Shown: positions 26,062 to 34,000 of the stretch, one piece after another
How positions within the stretch are numbered: the first letter of the stretch is position 1
Layout: each line of letters starts with the position of its first letter
Source: a bacterium
Lineage (GTDB): Bacteria > Bacillota > Clostridia > Lachnospirales > Lachnospiraceae
Direction: 5' to 3'
NCBI GenBank assembly: GCA_030539495.1
Contig: JAUNRX010000001.1
Coordinates: 100,642-164,641 of the forward strand
DNA: 64,000 nucleotides
Position numbers and translations under genes: made by a program
Notes under the pieces: model-generated
Told to the model about the DNA's origin: nothing
The model's input: only the letters and a program-made list of their open reading frames with translations
Database searches by the model: none

Positions 26062-27114
26062 ATGGAACTATATGAGATCTTAAACAATTCGGTAGAGCAG
26101 CAGGCCTCCGATATCTTTTTTATTGTAGGACAACCAGTATCCTATAAAATGCGAGGCGTCATAACTAAGATAGTGGAAGAAAAACTGGATGCAGAAGCAT
26201 CTGACCGACTTGTTAGAAAAATGTACGAGATGGCAGGCAGAGATCTAGTGAATAGGGAAAAAGGAGATGATGATTTTTCCCTATCGCTCTCAAAGGTAGG
26301 AAGATTTCGTATTAATGTGTTTATGCAGCGGGGGACTTGGAGCGCAGTACTGCGTGTAGTAAATTTTGAATTGCCGGATGTAGAAAAGATGAGAATACCT
26401 CATAGTGTCTTAGACTTAAGCAAGAAACAAAAAGGCCTGGTATTAGTGACTGGTTCTGCAGGAAGTGGAAAGAGTACGACCATCTCCTATATTATTGAGG
26501 AAATTAATAAAAATAGGAATTGTCATATCCTAACATTAGAAGACCCTATTGAGTTTTTACATAAACATAAAAAAGGTATTGTGAGCCAGCGGGAAATGAA
26601 TATTGATTCTGTCTCCTATAGCAGGGCATTAAAGGCTGCAATGCGTGAATCTCCAGATGTAATCCTAATTGGTGAAATGAGGGATTTAGAGACTATTGAA
26701 ATTGCAATGACAGCAGCAGAGACTGGGCACTTAGTATTATCCACGTTGCATACGGTAGGAGCAGCCAATACAATTGATCGAATTGTAGATGTATTTCCGC
26801 CAAATCAACAACAGCAAATTCGAGTTCAGTTATCCATGGTATTACAGAGCATAGTTTCGCAGCAGCTTCTCCCATCGGAATCCTTGGGATTGGTACCGGC
26901 ATTTGAAGTATTAATGGCAAATAGTGCGATAAAAACAATGATACGTGATGGGAAGGTGCATCAAATAGACACTGTAATTCATAGCTCAGCAAAAGAGCAT
27001 ATGAGGAGTATGGATGCTAGCATATTAGAGCTATATCGACAAAATCTTATTACCGAAGAAACGGCACTTACTTACTGTATGAATGTAGAAAGTATGAAAC
27101 GAGGTCTAAAATAG
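26062..27114 (+). CDS. PilT-like type IV pilus/type II secretion ATPase
   Basis: A 350-residue hexameric-type secretion ATPase. It shows Walker A GSAGSGKSTT (about 130-140), the Asp box LTLEDPIEFLH, Walker B SPDVILIGEMRD and the His box TGHLVLSTLHT. Length and lack of a long N-terminal domain favour the PilT (retraction) group over PilB. GGAG precedes the ATG. It ends the six-gene operon. Without PilB in the window, either assembly is driven from elsewhere or this ATPase serves both roles. Confidence 0.9.
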   Translation: MELYEILNNSVEQQASDIFFIVGQPVSYKMRGVITKIVEEKLDAEASDRLVRKMYEMAGRDLVNREKGDDDFSLSLSKVGRFRINVFMQRGTWSAVLRVVNFELPDVEKMRIPHSVLDLSKKQKGLVLVTGSAGSGKSTTISYIIEEINKNRNCHILTLEDPIEFLHKHKKGIVSQREMNIDSVSYSRALKAAMRESPDVILIGEMRDLETIEIAMTAAETGHLVLSTLHTVGAANTIDRIVDVFPPNQQQQIRVQLSMVLQSIVSQQLLPSESLGLVPAFEVLMANSAIKTMIRDGKVHQIDTVIHSSAKEHMRSMDASILELYRQNLITEETALTYCMNVESMKRGLK

Positions 27115-27182
27115 GTATATAACTAAAAGTTGTCCCCATATAATATAACGATATACTTTGGTGAAAGTAAGGAGAGTATTAT

Positions 27183-28133
27183 ATGGGGAAAACTGTTTTA
27201 AAGGTAGTTCTGGCTGTCCTTGCAGCCATTGTAGTTCCGATAGCTATTACAATGTTATTTACAGGAAGAATTATGCCTAGTCAACAAAATCGAGCAGTAA
27301 GGCAGGCATTTATAAAGGAGACAGCAGAAAAAGAAGATTATTCAGTGGAAGAATATTTAATGATGGCCATGGCGGCAAATATAGATCTGGATATGAATAT
27401 GGAGACGTTAAAGGCACAAGCAGTAATCCTTCGAACTTGGATTTATGAAAAGCAATTGGAAGCAGGCGAGGAGAAGCTTACGCTAGACAAGGTAGGTATT
27501 GAAACAATCTCTCTAGAGCAGTTGAAACATAAAATTAGCATAGAAGAATATGAGACTGCTGTATCCAATATTGAAAATGCAATCTATAGCACCAAGGGAC
27601 AGATTCTTACTTATGAGGAACGGCCAATTCTTGCATTCTTCCATTATGCAAATACCGGGCAGACAAGAAGCTATCAGGAGGCATATGGTGAGGAAATCCC
27701 TTATTTAGAAACGGTAGACAGCAGTGCCGACATTGAGGCCAGTGTAGCGGTCACTACGAAGGTATTAAAAAAGGCTGAAGTACTAAAAAAACTAAAGGAA
27801 AAGTATGACATTCAGGATGTGACAGAGGATAACTTAATAGAGGCTCTATCAATTAAAGAGAAAGAAAAGGATGGATATGTACATATTATCAAGCTTGCAT
27901 CGTTAGAAATTCGGGGAGAGGATTTTAAATCCTTGTTTGGACTGAATTCTACCAACTTTTATTTTGAAGAAAAAGATGGCGATTTACGAATTATATGCAA
28001 AGGAAAAGGACAAGGAATAGGATTTAGCCAGTATGGTGCCAATGTTATGGCCAGTAAAGGGAAGGATTATCAAGAGCTCTTGTTGTATTACTATAAAGGG
28101 GTAACATTGTTAGAGGTAGACAATATGGATTAA
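27183..28133 (+). CDS. spoIID: SpoIID/LytB domain protein with substituted catalytic residue
   Basis: A 316-residue protein with an N-terminal membrane helix (about 5-27) and a SpoIID domain: METLKAQAVILRTW (about 73-86), FFHYANTGQT, and the C-terminal GQGIGFSQYGANVMASKG. SpoIID is a lytic transglycosylase that remodels septal peptidoglycan in engulfment. A gapless comparison with the family segment YVIGVVASEMP...EALKAQ puts Asn66 where the essential Glu should be. A possible promoter (TTGTCC 27130-27135, TATACT 27152-27157) precedes it. It lies upstream of a SpoIIQ-like gene, which fits sporulation, but activity is doubtful. Confidence 0.82.
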   Translation: MGKTVLKVVLAVLAAIVVPIAITMLFTGRIMPSQQNRAVRQAFIKETAEKEDYSVEEYLMMAMAANIDLDMNMETLKAQAVILRTWIYEKQLEAGEEKLTLDKVGIETISLEQLKHKISIEEYETAVSNIENAIYSTKGQILTYEERPILAFFHYANTGQTRSYQEAYGEEIPYLETVDSSADIEASVAVTTKVLKKAEVLKKLKEKYDIQDVTEDNLIEALSIKEKEKDGYVHIIKLASLEIRGEDFKSLFGLNSTNFYFEEKDGDLRIICKGKGQGIGFSQYGANVMASKGKDYQELLLYYYKGVTLLEVDNMD

Positions 28134-28200
28134 AAACAGTATTTATTTAGAAATATACATATTATTGTCGGAATTTTTTAACACATTTTTTACAGTAAAT

Positions 28201-28229
28201 GTATAACTATCCTGAATGTGGTGAAAATT
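28201..28229 (+). promoter_or_regulatory. Candidate sigma-F/G promoter of the SpoIIQ-like gene
   Basis: GTATA at 28201-28205 and GGTGAAAAT at 28220-28228, spaced by 14 bases, fit GYATA-N15-GGNNANANT closely. spoIIQ is a sigma-F gene in Bacillus. The start codon lies 20 bases downstream. Confidence 0.6.
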
Positions 28230-28247
28230 ACAGTTAGAGGTGATAAA

Positions 28248-29021
28248 ATGAATAAAGATAAATTATCTAGAATCCTAAAAACTAAAGGATTTTACTTATC
28301 CCTTCTAACTGGTGTCTTAGCTATAGCAGCCATTTGTTTTGTGTATTTTAATACAAACAACAGTGATAACAAGAATAATCTAACTGACCTAAATGGTAAC
28401 CCTATCACTCAGCAAGCTGATAGCGACAAACAAAAAGCTAATGTGCCAGCAGAAGACAAAACAGTTGTTTCTGAGAATGCAAAAAAGAATGAGGTAAACA
28501 AGACGACAAAGACTGCCGCTCCTGATTTATCAAATAAGTCATTAGCAGAAGACAAAAATGACACAAGTAAGGCTGTTGCAGCAAACAGTAAAGCTTCCAC
28601 TCTTTCATTTGACGAAAATGCAAAGTTTGAATGGCCAGTAAAAGGTGATGTAATCATCCCATATGATATGGAACATGGCGTTCAATTCTTAACATTAGGC
28701 CAATATAAATGTAGTGATGCAATCGTTATTAGTGCAGAAGTTGGAACAAAGGTTAAGAGTGCAACTAAGGCAAAAGTATTAAGTATCAAAAAAAATGATG
28801 AAACAGGACTTACTGTTACAACAGATATCGGAAGTGGATATCAAGTGATTTATGGTCAATTAAAGAGTGTAAAAGTTAAAGTTGGCGATACAATCGATGC
28901 AGGTGCTGTAATTGGTAAAATTGCAAAACCTTCAAAATATTACGTTGTTGAGGGTCCAAACCTATACTTCAAGGTTACAGAGAATAAAGAAGCAGTAAAT
29001 CCTATGTATTTATTAGATTAA
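28248..29021 (+). CDS. spoIIQ: SpoIIQ-like M23 (LytM) domain protein
   Basis: A 257-residue protein with an N-terminal membrane helix (about 13-34), a low-complexity Asn/Lys/Asp linker and a LytM domain (about 125-257). The expected HxxxD zinc motif reads QYKCSDAIVIS and the HxH motif reads NLYFKV, so both zinc-binding histidine sites are missing. SpoIIQ of Bacillus is also degenerate and acts structurally in the engulfment channel with SpoIIIAH. AGAGGTG lies 6-7 bases before the ATG at 28248. Context beside SpoIID and a sigma-F promoter supports the call. Confidence 0.82.
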   Translation: MNKDKLSRILKTKGFYLSLLTGVLAIAAICFVYFNTNNSDNKNNLTDLNGNPITQQADSDKQKANVPAEDKTVVSENAKKNEVNKTTKTAAPDLSNKSLAEDKNDTSKAVAANSKASTLSFDENAKFEWPVKGDVIIPYDMEHGVQFLTLGQYKCSDAIVISAEVGTKVKSATKAKVLSIKKNDETGLTVTTDIGSGYQVIYGQLKSVKVKVGDTIDAGAVIGKIAKPSKYYVVEGPNLYFKVTENKEAVNPMYLLD

Positions 29022-29055
29022 TAAAGCTAAGGTTAAATAGTGTGTGTTGAATGAG

Positions 29056-29097
29056 AAAATCATAAAGGTCTCAGAAATGGGACTTTTATGATTTTTT
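29056..29097 (+). terminator. Terminator of the SpoIIQ-like gene
   Basis: AAAATCATAAAGGTC pairs with GACTTTTATGATTTT and is followed by T's. Confidence 0.85.
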
Positions 29098-29140
29098 AGT
29101 AACACATTTTATGAAATTACATATAGTAAAGTATAACCTT

Positions 29141-29220
29141 CCCCAAAAAGAGATTCTGTACATACAAAAAAAATCGCGACCGAATTTTTTTTACGAGGAA
29201 TCTCTTTTTCGGGTGAAGCA
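29141..29220. ncRNA. Large imperfect hairpin, possible small RNA or terminator
   Basis: CCCAAAAAGAGATTC near 29143 pairs with GAATCTCTTTTTCGGG near 29202-29217. Inside, AAAAAAAATCG pairs with CGAATTTTTTTT around a CGAC loop. The whole forms an extended rod of about 75 bases. No promoter was convincing, so expression is unproven. Confidence 0.35.
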
Positions 29221-29280
29221 CTAGTTTATTCGGTTGCTTTATATAGATTTACGAAAGAGAAGTAAATAGGGTACAAAAAG

Positions 29281-29441
29281 GGGACTTCCAAAATGGAAGT
29301 CCCTTTTTAATTTATATGGAAGTTCTCTTCGAGCCCGTCCATATAAATTAAAACACGCCCTAATAAAGAAGTGCGTACGATGCGCACTCAGCTGAAAGGA
29401 GTATATCACTAACACAATCAGCCTCGGCGCGAGAAAAGTGT
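29281..29441. repeat. Copy B of the dispersed palindrome-rich repeat, preceded by a terminator-like hairpin
   Basis: A hairpin GGGACTTCCA/TGGAAGTCCC with T5 (29281-29308) is followed by TAATTTATATGGA (29308-29320) paired with TCCATATAAATTA (29338-29350), AGTGCG/CGCACT, and a block (29385-29441) that matches the first 57 bases of the window. It ends with AAAGTGTC-GAA-GACACTTT, 2 bases before the stop codon of the next gene. Confidence 0.75.
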
Positions 29442-29453
29442 CGAAGACACTTT

Positions 29454-30122
29454 CTATTTCATAACAAAGTCTGCAACGAAACGATACATTAACACGAAGT
29501 GACAGAAGCTGCCGCCCATAACAAAAAGATGAAAAATCTCATGGGAACCAAAGTTTCTATGTTTGGAGTTAAAGATCGGCAGTTTCAATGCATAAATAAC
29601 ACCGCCTATGGTATAAATAATTCCTCCAATTAAAAGCCATAGGAATCCATTCCAAGATAATGCATTGATAATCGGACTAAAGGCTAAAACACAAGTCCAG
29701 CCCATAGCAATATAAACTACGCTGGAAATCCATTTTGGACAAGTTACCCAGACCGCTTTTAGAATAATGCCTCCAATTGCCATGGACCAAATTAAGATAA
29801 ATAATAATAGCCCAACTTTACCACCAAGTACAACAAGGCAAATTGGTGTGTAAGTACCGGCAATTAGCACACTGATCATCATATGGTCAAATTTCTTTAA
29901 TTTTTTATTGATTTTTGCAGAAATATCAAATGTATGATAGATCGTGCTAGCAGTGTACAGCAAGATCATGCTGACTATAAATATAGTAAGTGAAATCAAA
30001 TGTATCTTATCTGGGTTAGTCGCTGCTTTAATTAGAAGCGGAGTAGCGGCAAAGAGAGCCATTAACATGCCTATGAAATGTGTGATTGCGCTACCTGGAT
30101 CCTTTGCTTTTATTTTACTCAT
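29454..30122 (-). CDS. Hemolysin III/TrhA (PAQR) family membrane protein
   Basis: A 222-residue protein with seven predicted membrane helices. It has the PAQR metal-site motifs: ASTIYHTFD, KKFDHMMISVLIAGTYTP and the C-terminal HEIFHLFVMGGSFCHF. Bacterial members (YplQ, TrhA) affect membrane lipid homeostasis; the old hemolysin name is not evidence of toxicity. AAGGAGG precedes the ATG. It is single on this strand, and its stop codon lies against repeat copy B. Confidence 0.88.
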   Translation of the reverse strand: MSKIKAKDPGSAITHFIGMLMALFAATPLLIKAATNPDKIHLISLTIFIVSMILLYTASTIYHTFDISAKINKKLKKFDHMMISVLIAGTYTPICLVVLGGKVGLLLFILIWSMAIGGIILKAVWVTCPKWISSVVYIAMGWTCVLAFSPIINALSWNGFLWLLIGGIIYTIGGVIYALKLPIFNSKHRNFGSHEIFHLFVMGGSFCHFVLMYRFVADFVMK

Positions 30123-30274
30123 ATAAAAACCTCCTTAATATTACATTTGATATTAATATACACAGTAAAGGTATTAATAATACGTTATGTAGTAATGAAA
30201 ACTACTTGTTACAATTCATATATTACTCTTGTTAAATATAAAATGCAATATATATCGTAGAAATATTTTGTTTA

Positions 30275-30304
30275 TTGAAACAGTTGTATTTCCTATGCTA
30301 TAAT
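30275..30304 (+). promoter_or_regulatory. Sigma-A promoter of the DUF951 gene
   Basis: TTGAAA at 30275-30280 and TATAAT at 30299-30304 with an 18-base spacer. A TTCCTAT/ATAGGAA inverted repeat overlaps the -10. Confidence 0.6.
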
Positions 30305-30338
30305 AGGAAACAATATATATATTAAGCGGAGGTTTATA

Positions 30339-30527
30339 ATGGAAGTAGCTGTTGGAGATATCATCAAATTAAAAAAACAACATCCTTGTGGAAGCTTCGA
30401 ATGGGAAGTACTACGAATCGGTATTGATTTTCGTTTAAAATGTACAGGATGTGGACATCAGATTATGATTCCGCGTAAGCAAGTAGAGAAGAATATTAGA
30501 AATATACGAAAAAAATCGGAAGAATAA
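30339..30527 (+). CDS. DUF951 family protein
   Basis: A 62-residue protein of the DUF951 family: VGDIIKLKKQHPCGSFEWEV, then CTGCGHQIMIPRKQVEK with a CxxC pair that may bind zinc. The family is widespread in Firmicutes and often lies near rpsF or ychF-type genes; its function is unknown. GGAGG precedes the ATG. It is separated from rpsF by about 120 bases containing a separate promoter. Confidence 0.85.
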   Translation: MEVAVGDIIKLKKQHPCGSFEWEVLRIGIDFRLKCTGCGHQIMIPRKQVEKNIRNIRKKSEE

Positions 30528-30535
30528 TATTCTAC

Positions 30536-30564
30536 TTGAATTATTGTAATTGTTATGCTAATAT
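30536..30564 (+). promoter_or_regulatory. Sigma-A promoter of rpsF-ssb-rpsR
   Basis: TTGAAT at 30536-30541 and TAATAT at 30559-30564, spaced 17 bases, leaving a leader of about 75 bases. Confidence 0.6.
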
Positions 30565-30644
30565 ATCTAATTGTGATATGTTAAATATATTCCTTGCTCT
30601 TATCTAGTATAAGGGCCAGAGACCAAAAGGAGGTGCACACAACT

Positions 30645-30932
30645 ATGAACAAATATGAATTAGCCTTAGTTGTAAATGCAAAAATCGAAGATGAAGCAAG
30701 AACTGCTACAGTTGAAAAAGTAAAAGAATACATTACTCGTTTCGGCGGTACAGTAACTAACGTTGATGAATGGGGTAAGAAAAGATTAGCTTACGATATT
30801 CAAAAAATGCGTGAAGGCTTCTACTACTTCATCACTTTCGAATCTGAATCTAATTGTCCAAATGAACTTGAACAAAACGTTCGTATCATGGAACCAGTTA
30901 TCAGATATTTATGCATTAGACAAGACGCATAA
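30645..30932 (+). CDS. rpsF: 30S ribosomal protein bS6
   Basis: A 95-residue S6 protein with the family pattern MNKYELALVVNAKI and EWGKKRLAYDIQKMREGFYY. It binds 16S rRNA together with S18, encoded two genes downstream. AAAGGAGGTG lies before the ATG at 30645; in-frame starts upstream lack it. The order rpsF-ssb-rpsR is conserved in Firmicutes. A regulatory S6:S18 leader structure is possible but not clear. Confidence 0.96.
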   Translation: MNKYELALVVNAKIEDEARTATVEKVKEYITRFGGTVTNVDEWGKKRLAYDIQKMREGFYYFITFESESNCPNELEQNVRIMEPVIRYLCIRQDA

Positions 30933-30950
30933 TAAGGAGGGGATTCCCGA

Positions 30951-31403
30951 GTGAATAAAGTTATCTTAATGGGAAGATTAACTAGAGATCCAGAAGTGAG
31001 ATATTCTCAAGGTGAAAGTGCCACAGCTATTGCACGTTTTAGTTTAGCTGTTGATCGTAGATTTAAACGTCAAGGAGAAGCAGATGCTGATTTTATCAAC
31101 TGTGTTTCTTTTGGAAAGACTGCTGAGTTTGCAGAAAGATACTTAAAGCAAGGTACGAAAGTAGTTGCTTGCGGTAGAATTCAAACTGGTAGCTATACGA
31201 ATAAAGAAGGTCAAAAAGTATACACAACTGATGTTGTTGTAGAAGAAGTTGAATTTGCTGAAAGCAAAGCGGCCAGCGAACGTAACAGTGGAATGGACCA
31301 TGGTTTCCAACAACCAGCTTCTAGACCAGCTCCAAGCCAAGCGGCAGGAGATGGATTCATGGATATTCCTGACGGTATTGATGAAGAATTACCATTCAAT
31401 TAG
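30951..31403 (+). CDS. ssb: Single-stranded DNA-binding protein
   Basis: A 150-residue SSB with OB fold at 1-105 (MNKVILMGRLTRDPEVR, FINCVSFGKTAEFAERYL) and a flexible tail ending in the acidic DEELPFN, the docking site for partner proteins. The start is GTG at 30951 with AGGAGGGG upstream. It lies between rpsF and rpsR in their usual operon. Confidence 0.96.
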   Translation: MNKVILMGRLTRDPEVRYSQGESATAIARFSLAVDRRFKRQGEADADFINCVSFGKTAEFAERYLKQGTKVVACGRIQTGSYTNKEGQKVYTTDVVVEEVEFAESKAASERNSGMDHGFQQPASRPAPSQAAGDGFMDIPDGIDEELPFN

Positions 31404-31440
31404 CATTTAAAATATAAGGATCTAAGGAGGTCATGTTGTT

Positions 31441-31707
31441 ATGCAAAACAATAGAAATGATAGAAGCGATTCTCCTATGAAAAGAAGAGGCGGACGTAGA
31501 CGTAAGAAAGTTTGCGTATTCTGTGCTGACAAAAATCATACAGGAATCGAATATAAAGATATTAATAAATTAAAAAGATACGTGTCTGAAAGAGGAAAAA
31601 TTCTTCCTAGAAGAATCACTGGTAACTGCGCTAAGCATCAAAGAGCTTTAACAGTAGCTATCAAGAGAGCTAGACACATCGCTTTAATGCCATACACAAC
31701 TGACTAA
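31441..31707 (+). CDS. rpsR: 30S ribosomal protein bS18 (zinc-ribbon type)
   Basis: An 88-residue S18 with a basic N-terminus ([10 protein letters not shown]) and a core ending in [18 protein letters not shown]. It keeps CVFC and NCAKHQ, the cysteine-containing (C+) form that may bind zinc. AAGGAGG precedes the ATG. It is the last gene of the rpsF operon and is followed by a strong terminator. Confidence 0.96.
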   Translation: MQNNRNDRSDSPMKRRGGRRRKKVCVFCADKNHTGIEYKDINKLKRYVSERGKILPRRITGNCAKHQRALTVAIKRARHIALMPYTTD

Positions 31708-31738
31708 GTTTTAGTCGATTGCGAATAGCATAAGCAGC

Positions 31739-31778
31739 AAACCCCTTGTAAATGAGTATTCATTTACAAGGGGTTTTT
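31739..31778 (+). terminator. Terminator of the rpsF operon
   Basis: AAACCCCTTGTAAATGA pairs perfectly with 31760-31776 (17 bp, 4-base loop), followed by T's. Confidence 0.92.
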
Positions 31779-31945
31779 TATTTACGCGAACAATGAGCTA
31801 AAGTGATGCTAGCATTACCTTGGCGACTGTCGCGATAACGAGAGAAACTCGCAGAGCGTGTTTCTTCTCGTTTTCTGGAGAATTGCATTGTGAGTAAAAC
31901 TCTGATTTGAAAGTATTTGGAAGAATTGTAGGACTATAGAACTAT

Positions 31946-31974
31946 TTGACATTATTTGGATAATGAGTTAGAAT
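31946..31974 (+). promoter_or_regulatory. Sigma-A promoter of the BIG2 protein gene
   Basis: TTGACA at 31946-31951 and TAGAAT at 31969-31974, spaced 17 bases. The preceding part of this 323-base gap holds an imperfect hairpin (CGAGAGAAAC with GTTTCTTCTCG, about 31839-31873). Confidence 0.7.
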
Positions 31975-32030
31975 AACCCGGAGTTATTTATTGGAAATTA
32001 TCAGTACTTAGATGGAGAAGGAGTAGGGAA

Positions 32031-33773
32031 ATGAAAAATCTAATAACGAAAAGTTCAAAAGTGTTAGGTACATTTTTATTTACTTTGCTTGCTGTATTTA
32101 CAGTAGCTTGTATGATGCCTAACAATGGTTCTTTCGTAGAAACTGCTACAAGAGTTGAAGCAGCTGCGAAAATCAACAAATCCAAAGTTACACTTCCAAT
32201 TGGTGCAAGTGAACAGCTTAAAGTAAATGGAACATCAAAAAAAGCAACTTGGAAGACTACAGACAAAAAAGTTGCAACAGTATCAAGCAAAGGTAAGGTG
32301 ACCGCTAAAAAAGCAGGTTCCGCAAAGATTCAAGCTAAGCTTGGCAAAAAGACTTATACTTGTAAAGTTAATGTATTGAACTTCAAACTTAACAAATCAA
32401 GTGTTACAATGACACAAGGTAAGACAACAACATTAAAAGTATCAGGAACAAAAAGTAAAGTTACATATAAATCAAGCAATAAGAAAATCGCAACAGTAAC
32501 AAACAAAGGCGTTGTAAAAGCTGTTAAAAAGGGTTCAACAAACATTAAGGTTAAAGTAGGAAAGCAAACTTATACATTACCTGTAAAAGTTGAAACGCCA
32601 AGCATTTCTAAAAAGAATATTACACTTAAAAAAGGAAATAAATACACATTAAAACTTAACGGAACAAGCAGAAGTGTTAGATGGTCTACAAATAATAGTA
32701 AAGTTGCTACTGTTAGCAACGGTAAAGTTACAGCTAAAGCTGTTGGGCAAGCCATCATTACAGCAAAAGTAAACGATAAGAGCTATACTTGTAAAGTAGT
32801 AGTAGGTCACAATGTGATTAACTGTCCTGACAGCATTACCATAAAATATGGTGAAACTAAAACATATACTATGACTGCAACGGATGGATTTACTTATAGT
32901 AGTGAAAATAGAAGTATTGCTAGTGCAACAATTAATCCTTCTTACTTCTATACAGGTGATAAGCTTACAATGAAAGTAACAGGTTATTTACCTGGAACTA
33001 CAAATATTGTATTTAAAAGTGATGCAGGATGGACAAAAAAATGTAAAGTAACTGTTATTGGAGCTCCTGTAACAGCTGGTGCAATAAGCAATCCAATTTC
33101 TAATGTAAAAATCAATAGTATAAAAGCATATAAATCTGTAAAATCTAAAGAGCATGATATTTTTGTTATGACTAACATTACAAGTAATGTAGAAGTAAAA
33201 TTAAAGGGAATTAATATCAAATTTGGTTTCTATGATAAGAATGGAAAATTAATTTCTTCCACAGAAAAAGGATTTACTAATATTTTAAAAGGGAAACAAA
33301 ATCAAGGAAACTTTATTGAGTACGACTATGGTGATAAGTTAAAAGATGTAACTAGTGTTAAGATTATCTCAGTTACTCCAATCGTTGATGATTCTTTAGC
33401 GGGTAAGATTTTAACAAATCCAAAACTTGAAGTATCATGTAATGTTCCTGGATTAAAAATATCAAATGTTGCTATGGCTTGGATGTATGGTTCAGGATTA
33501 AATTATGCATATGGATCATTATATAATCAGTATTGTGCACAATTCCAATGTACTATTACAAATACAAGCTCTGATACTAAATACTACGAGGTTTGGTTTG
33601 ATTGTTATGATGCGGAAGGAAAGATAATAAATCAAGTTTCGGGATTTAACTATGAAAGTGGTTCGATTGCTGGTCATTCAAGTGAGATAGAACAATCTGA
33701 TACAGTTAATCTTGTTGGAGCTTTATCAACAGGAAAGATTGCAAAGATTGTATTTAGAGTTAAGGAAAGATAG
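32031..33773 (+). CDS. Secreted bacterial Ig-like (BIG2) repeat protein
   Basis: A 580-residue exported protein. The signal peptide ends near residue 45 (ATRVEAAAK). Three BIG2 domains follow (about 47-117, 118-190, 190-258), each with the WKTTDKKVATVSSKGKVTAKK type motif, and a fourth divergent one to about 345. The C-terminal 230 residues form one or two beta-rich domains that I do not recognise. There is no LPXTG or SLH anchor. It is probably a surface or matrix protein, in a single-gene unit with its own promoter and terminator. Confidence 0.85.
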   Translation: MKNLITKSSKVLGTFLFTLLAVFTVACMMPNNGSFVETATRVEAAAKINKSKVTLPIGASEQLKVNGTSKKATWKTTDKKVATVSSKGKVTAKKAGSAKIQAKLGKKTYTCKVNVLNFKLNKSSVTMTQGKTTTLKVSGTKSKVTYKSSNKKIATVTNKGVVKAVKKGSTNIKVKVGKQTYTLPVKVETPSISKKNITLKKGNKYTLKLNGTSRSVRWSTNNSKVATVSNGKVTAKAVGQAIITAKVNDKSYTCKVVVGHNVINCPDSITIKYGETKTYTMTATDGFTYSSENRSIASATINPSYFYTGDKLTMKVTGYLPGTTNIVFKSDAGWTKKCKVTVIGAPVTAGAISNPISNVKINSIKAYKSVKSKEHDIFVMTNITSNVEVKLKGINIKFGFYDKNGKLISSTEKGFTNILKGKQNQGNFIEYDYGDKLKDVTSVKIISVTPIVDDSLAGKILTNPKLEVSCNVPGLKISNVAMAWMYGSGLNYAYGSLYNQYCAQFQCTITNTSSDTKYYEVWFDCYDAEGKIINQVSGFNYESGSIAGHSSEIEQSDTVNLVGALSTGKIAKIVFRVKER

Positions 33774-33786
33774 CTAAATAATTAGA

Positions 33787-33832
33787 AGAGATTATTTTTG
33801 ATAAGAATATTATCTAAAATAATCTCTTTTTT
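33787..33832 (+). terminator. Terminator of the BIG2 gene
   Basis: AGAGATTATTTT pairs with AAAATAATCTCT, followed by a T-run; a small inner stem extends it. Confidence 0.88.
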
Positions 33833-34000
33833 AATAGGAAATAATAATTGGTTTTGATAGGTCGTTTTTATCCATACTAGATAATGCATAGTTTAGATTG
33901 CCAACTTTCTGGTACTAAAATAGTGCTTTTCTAAATTTACCTAAAATGGTATAATGACGTATGGTAAAGAATCATAGCGTATTAGCTAGGAGATGTGGAA

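Noticed and set aside
30565-30644. S6:S18-binding leader before rpsF
   Set aside because: A small CTTAT/ATAAG hairpin exists, but I could not find the conserved bulge confidently.
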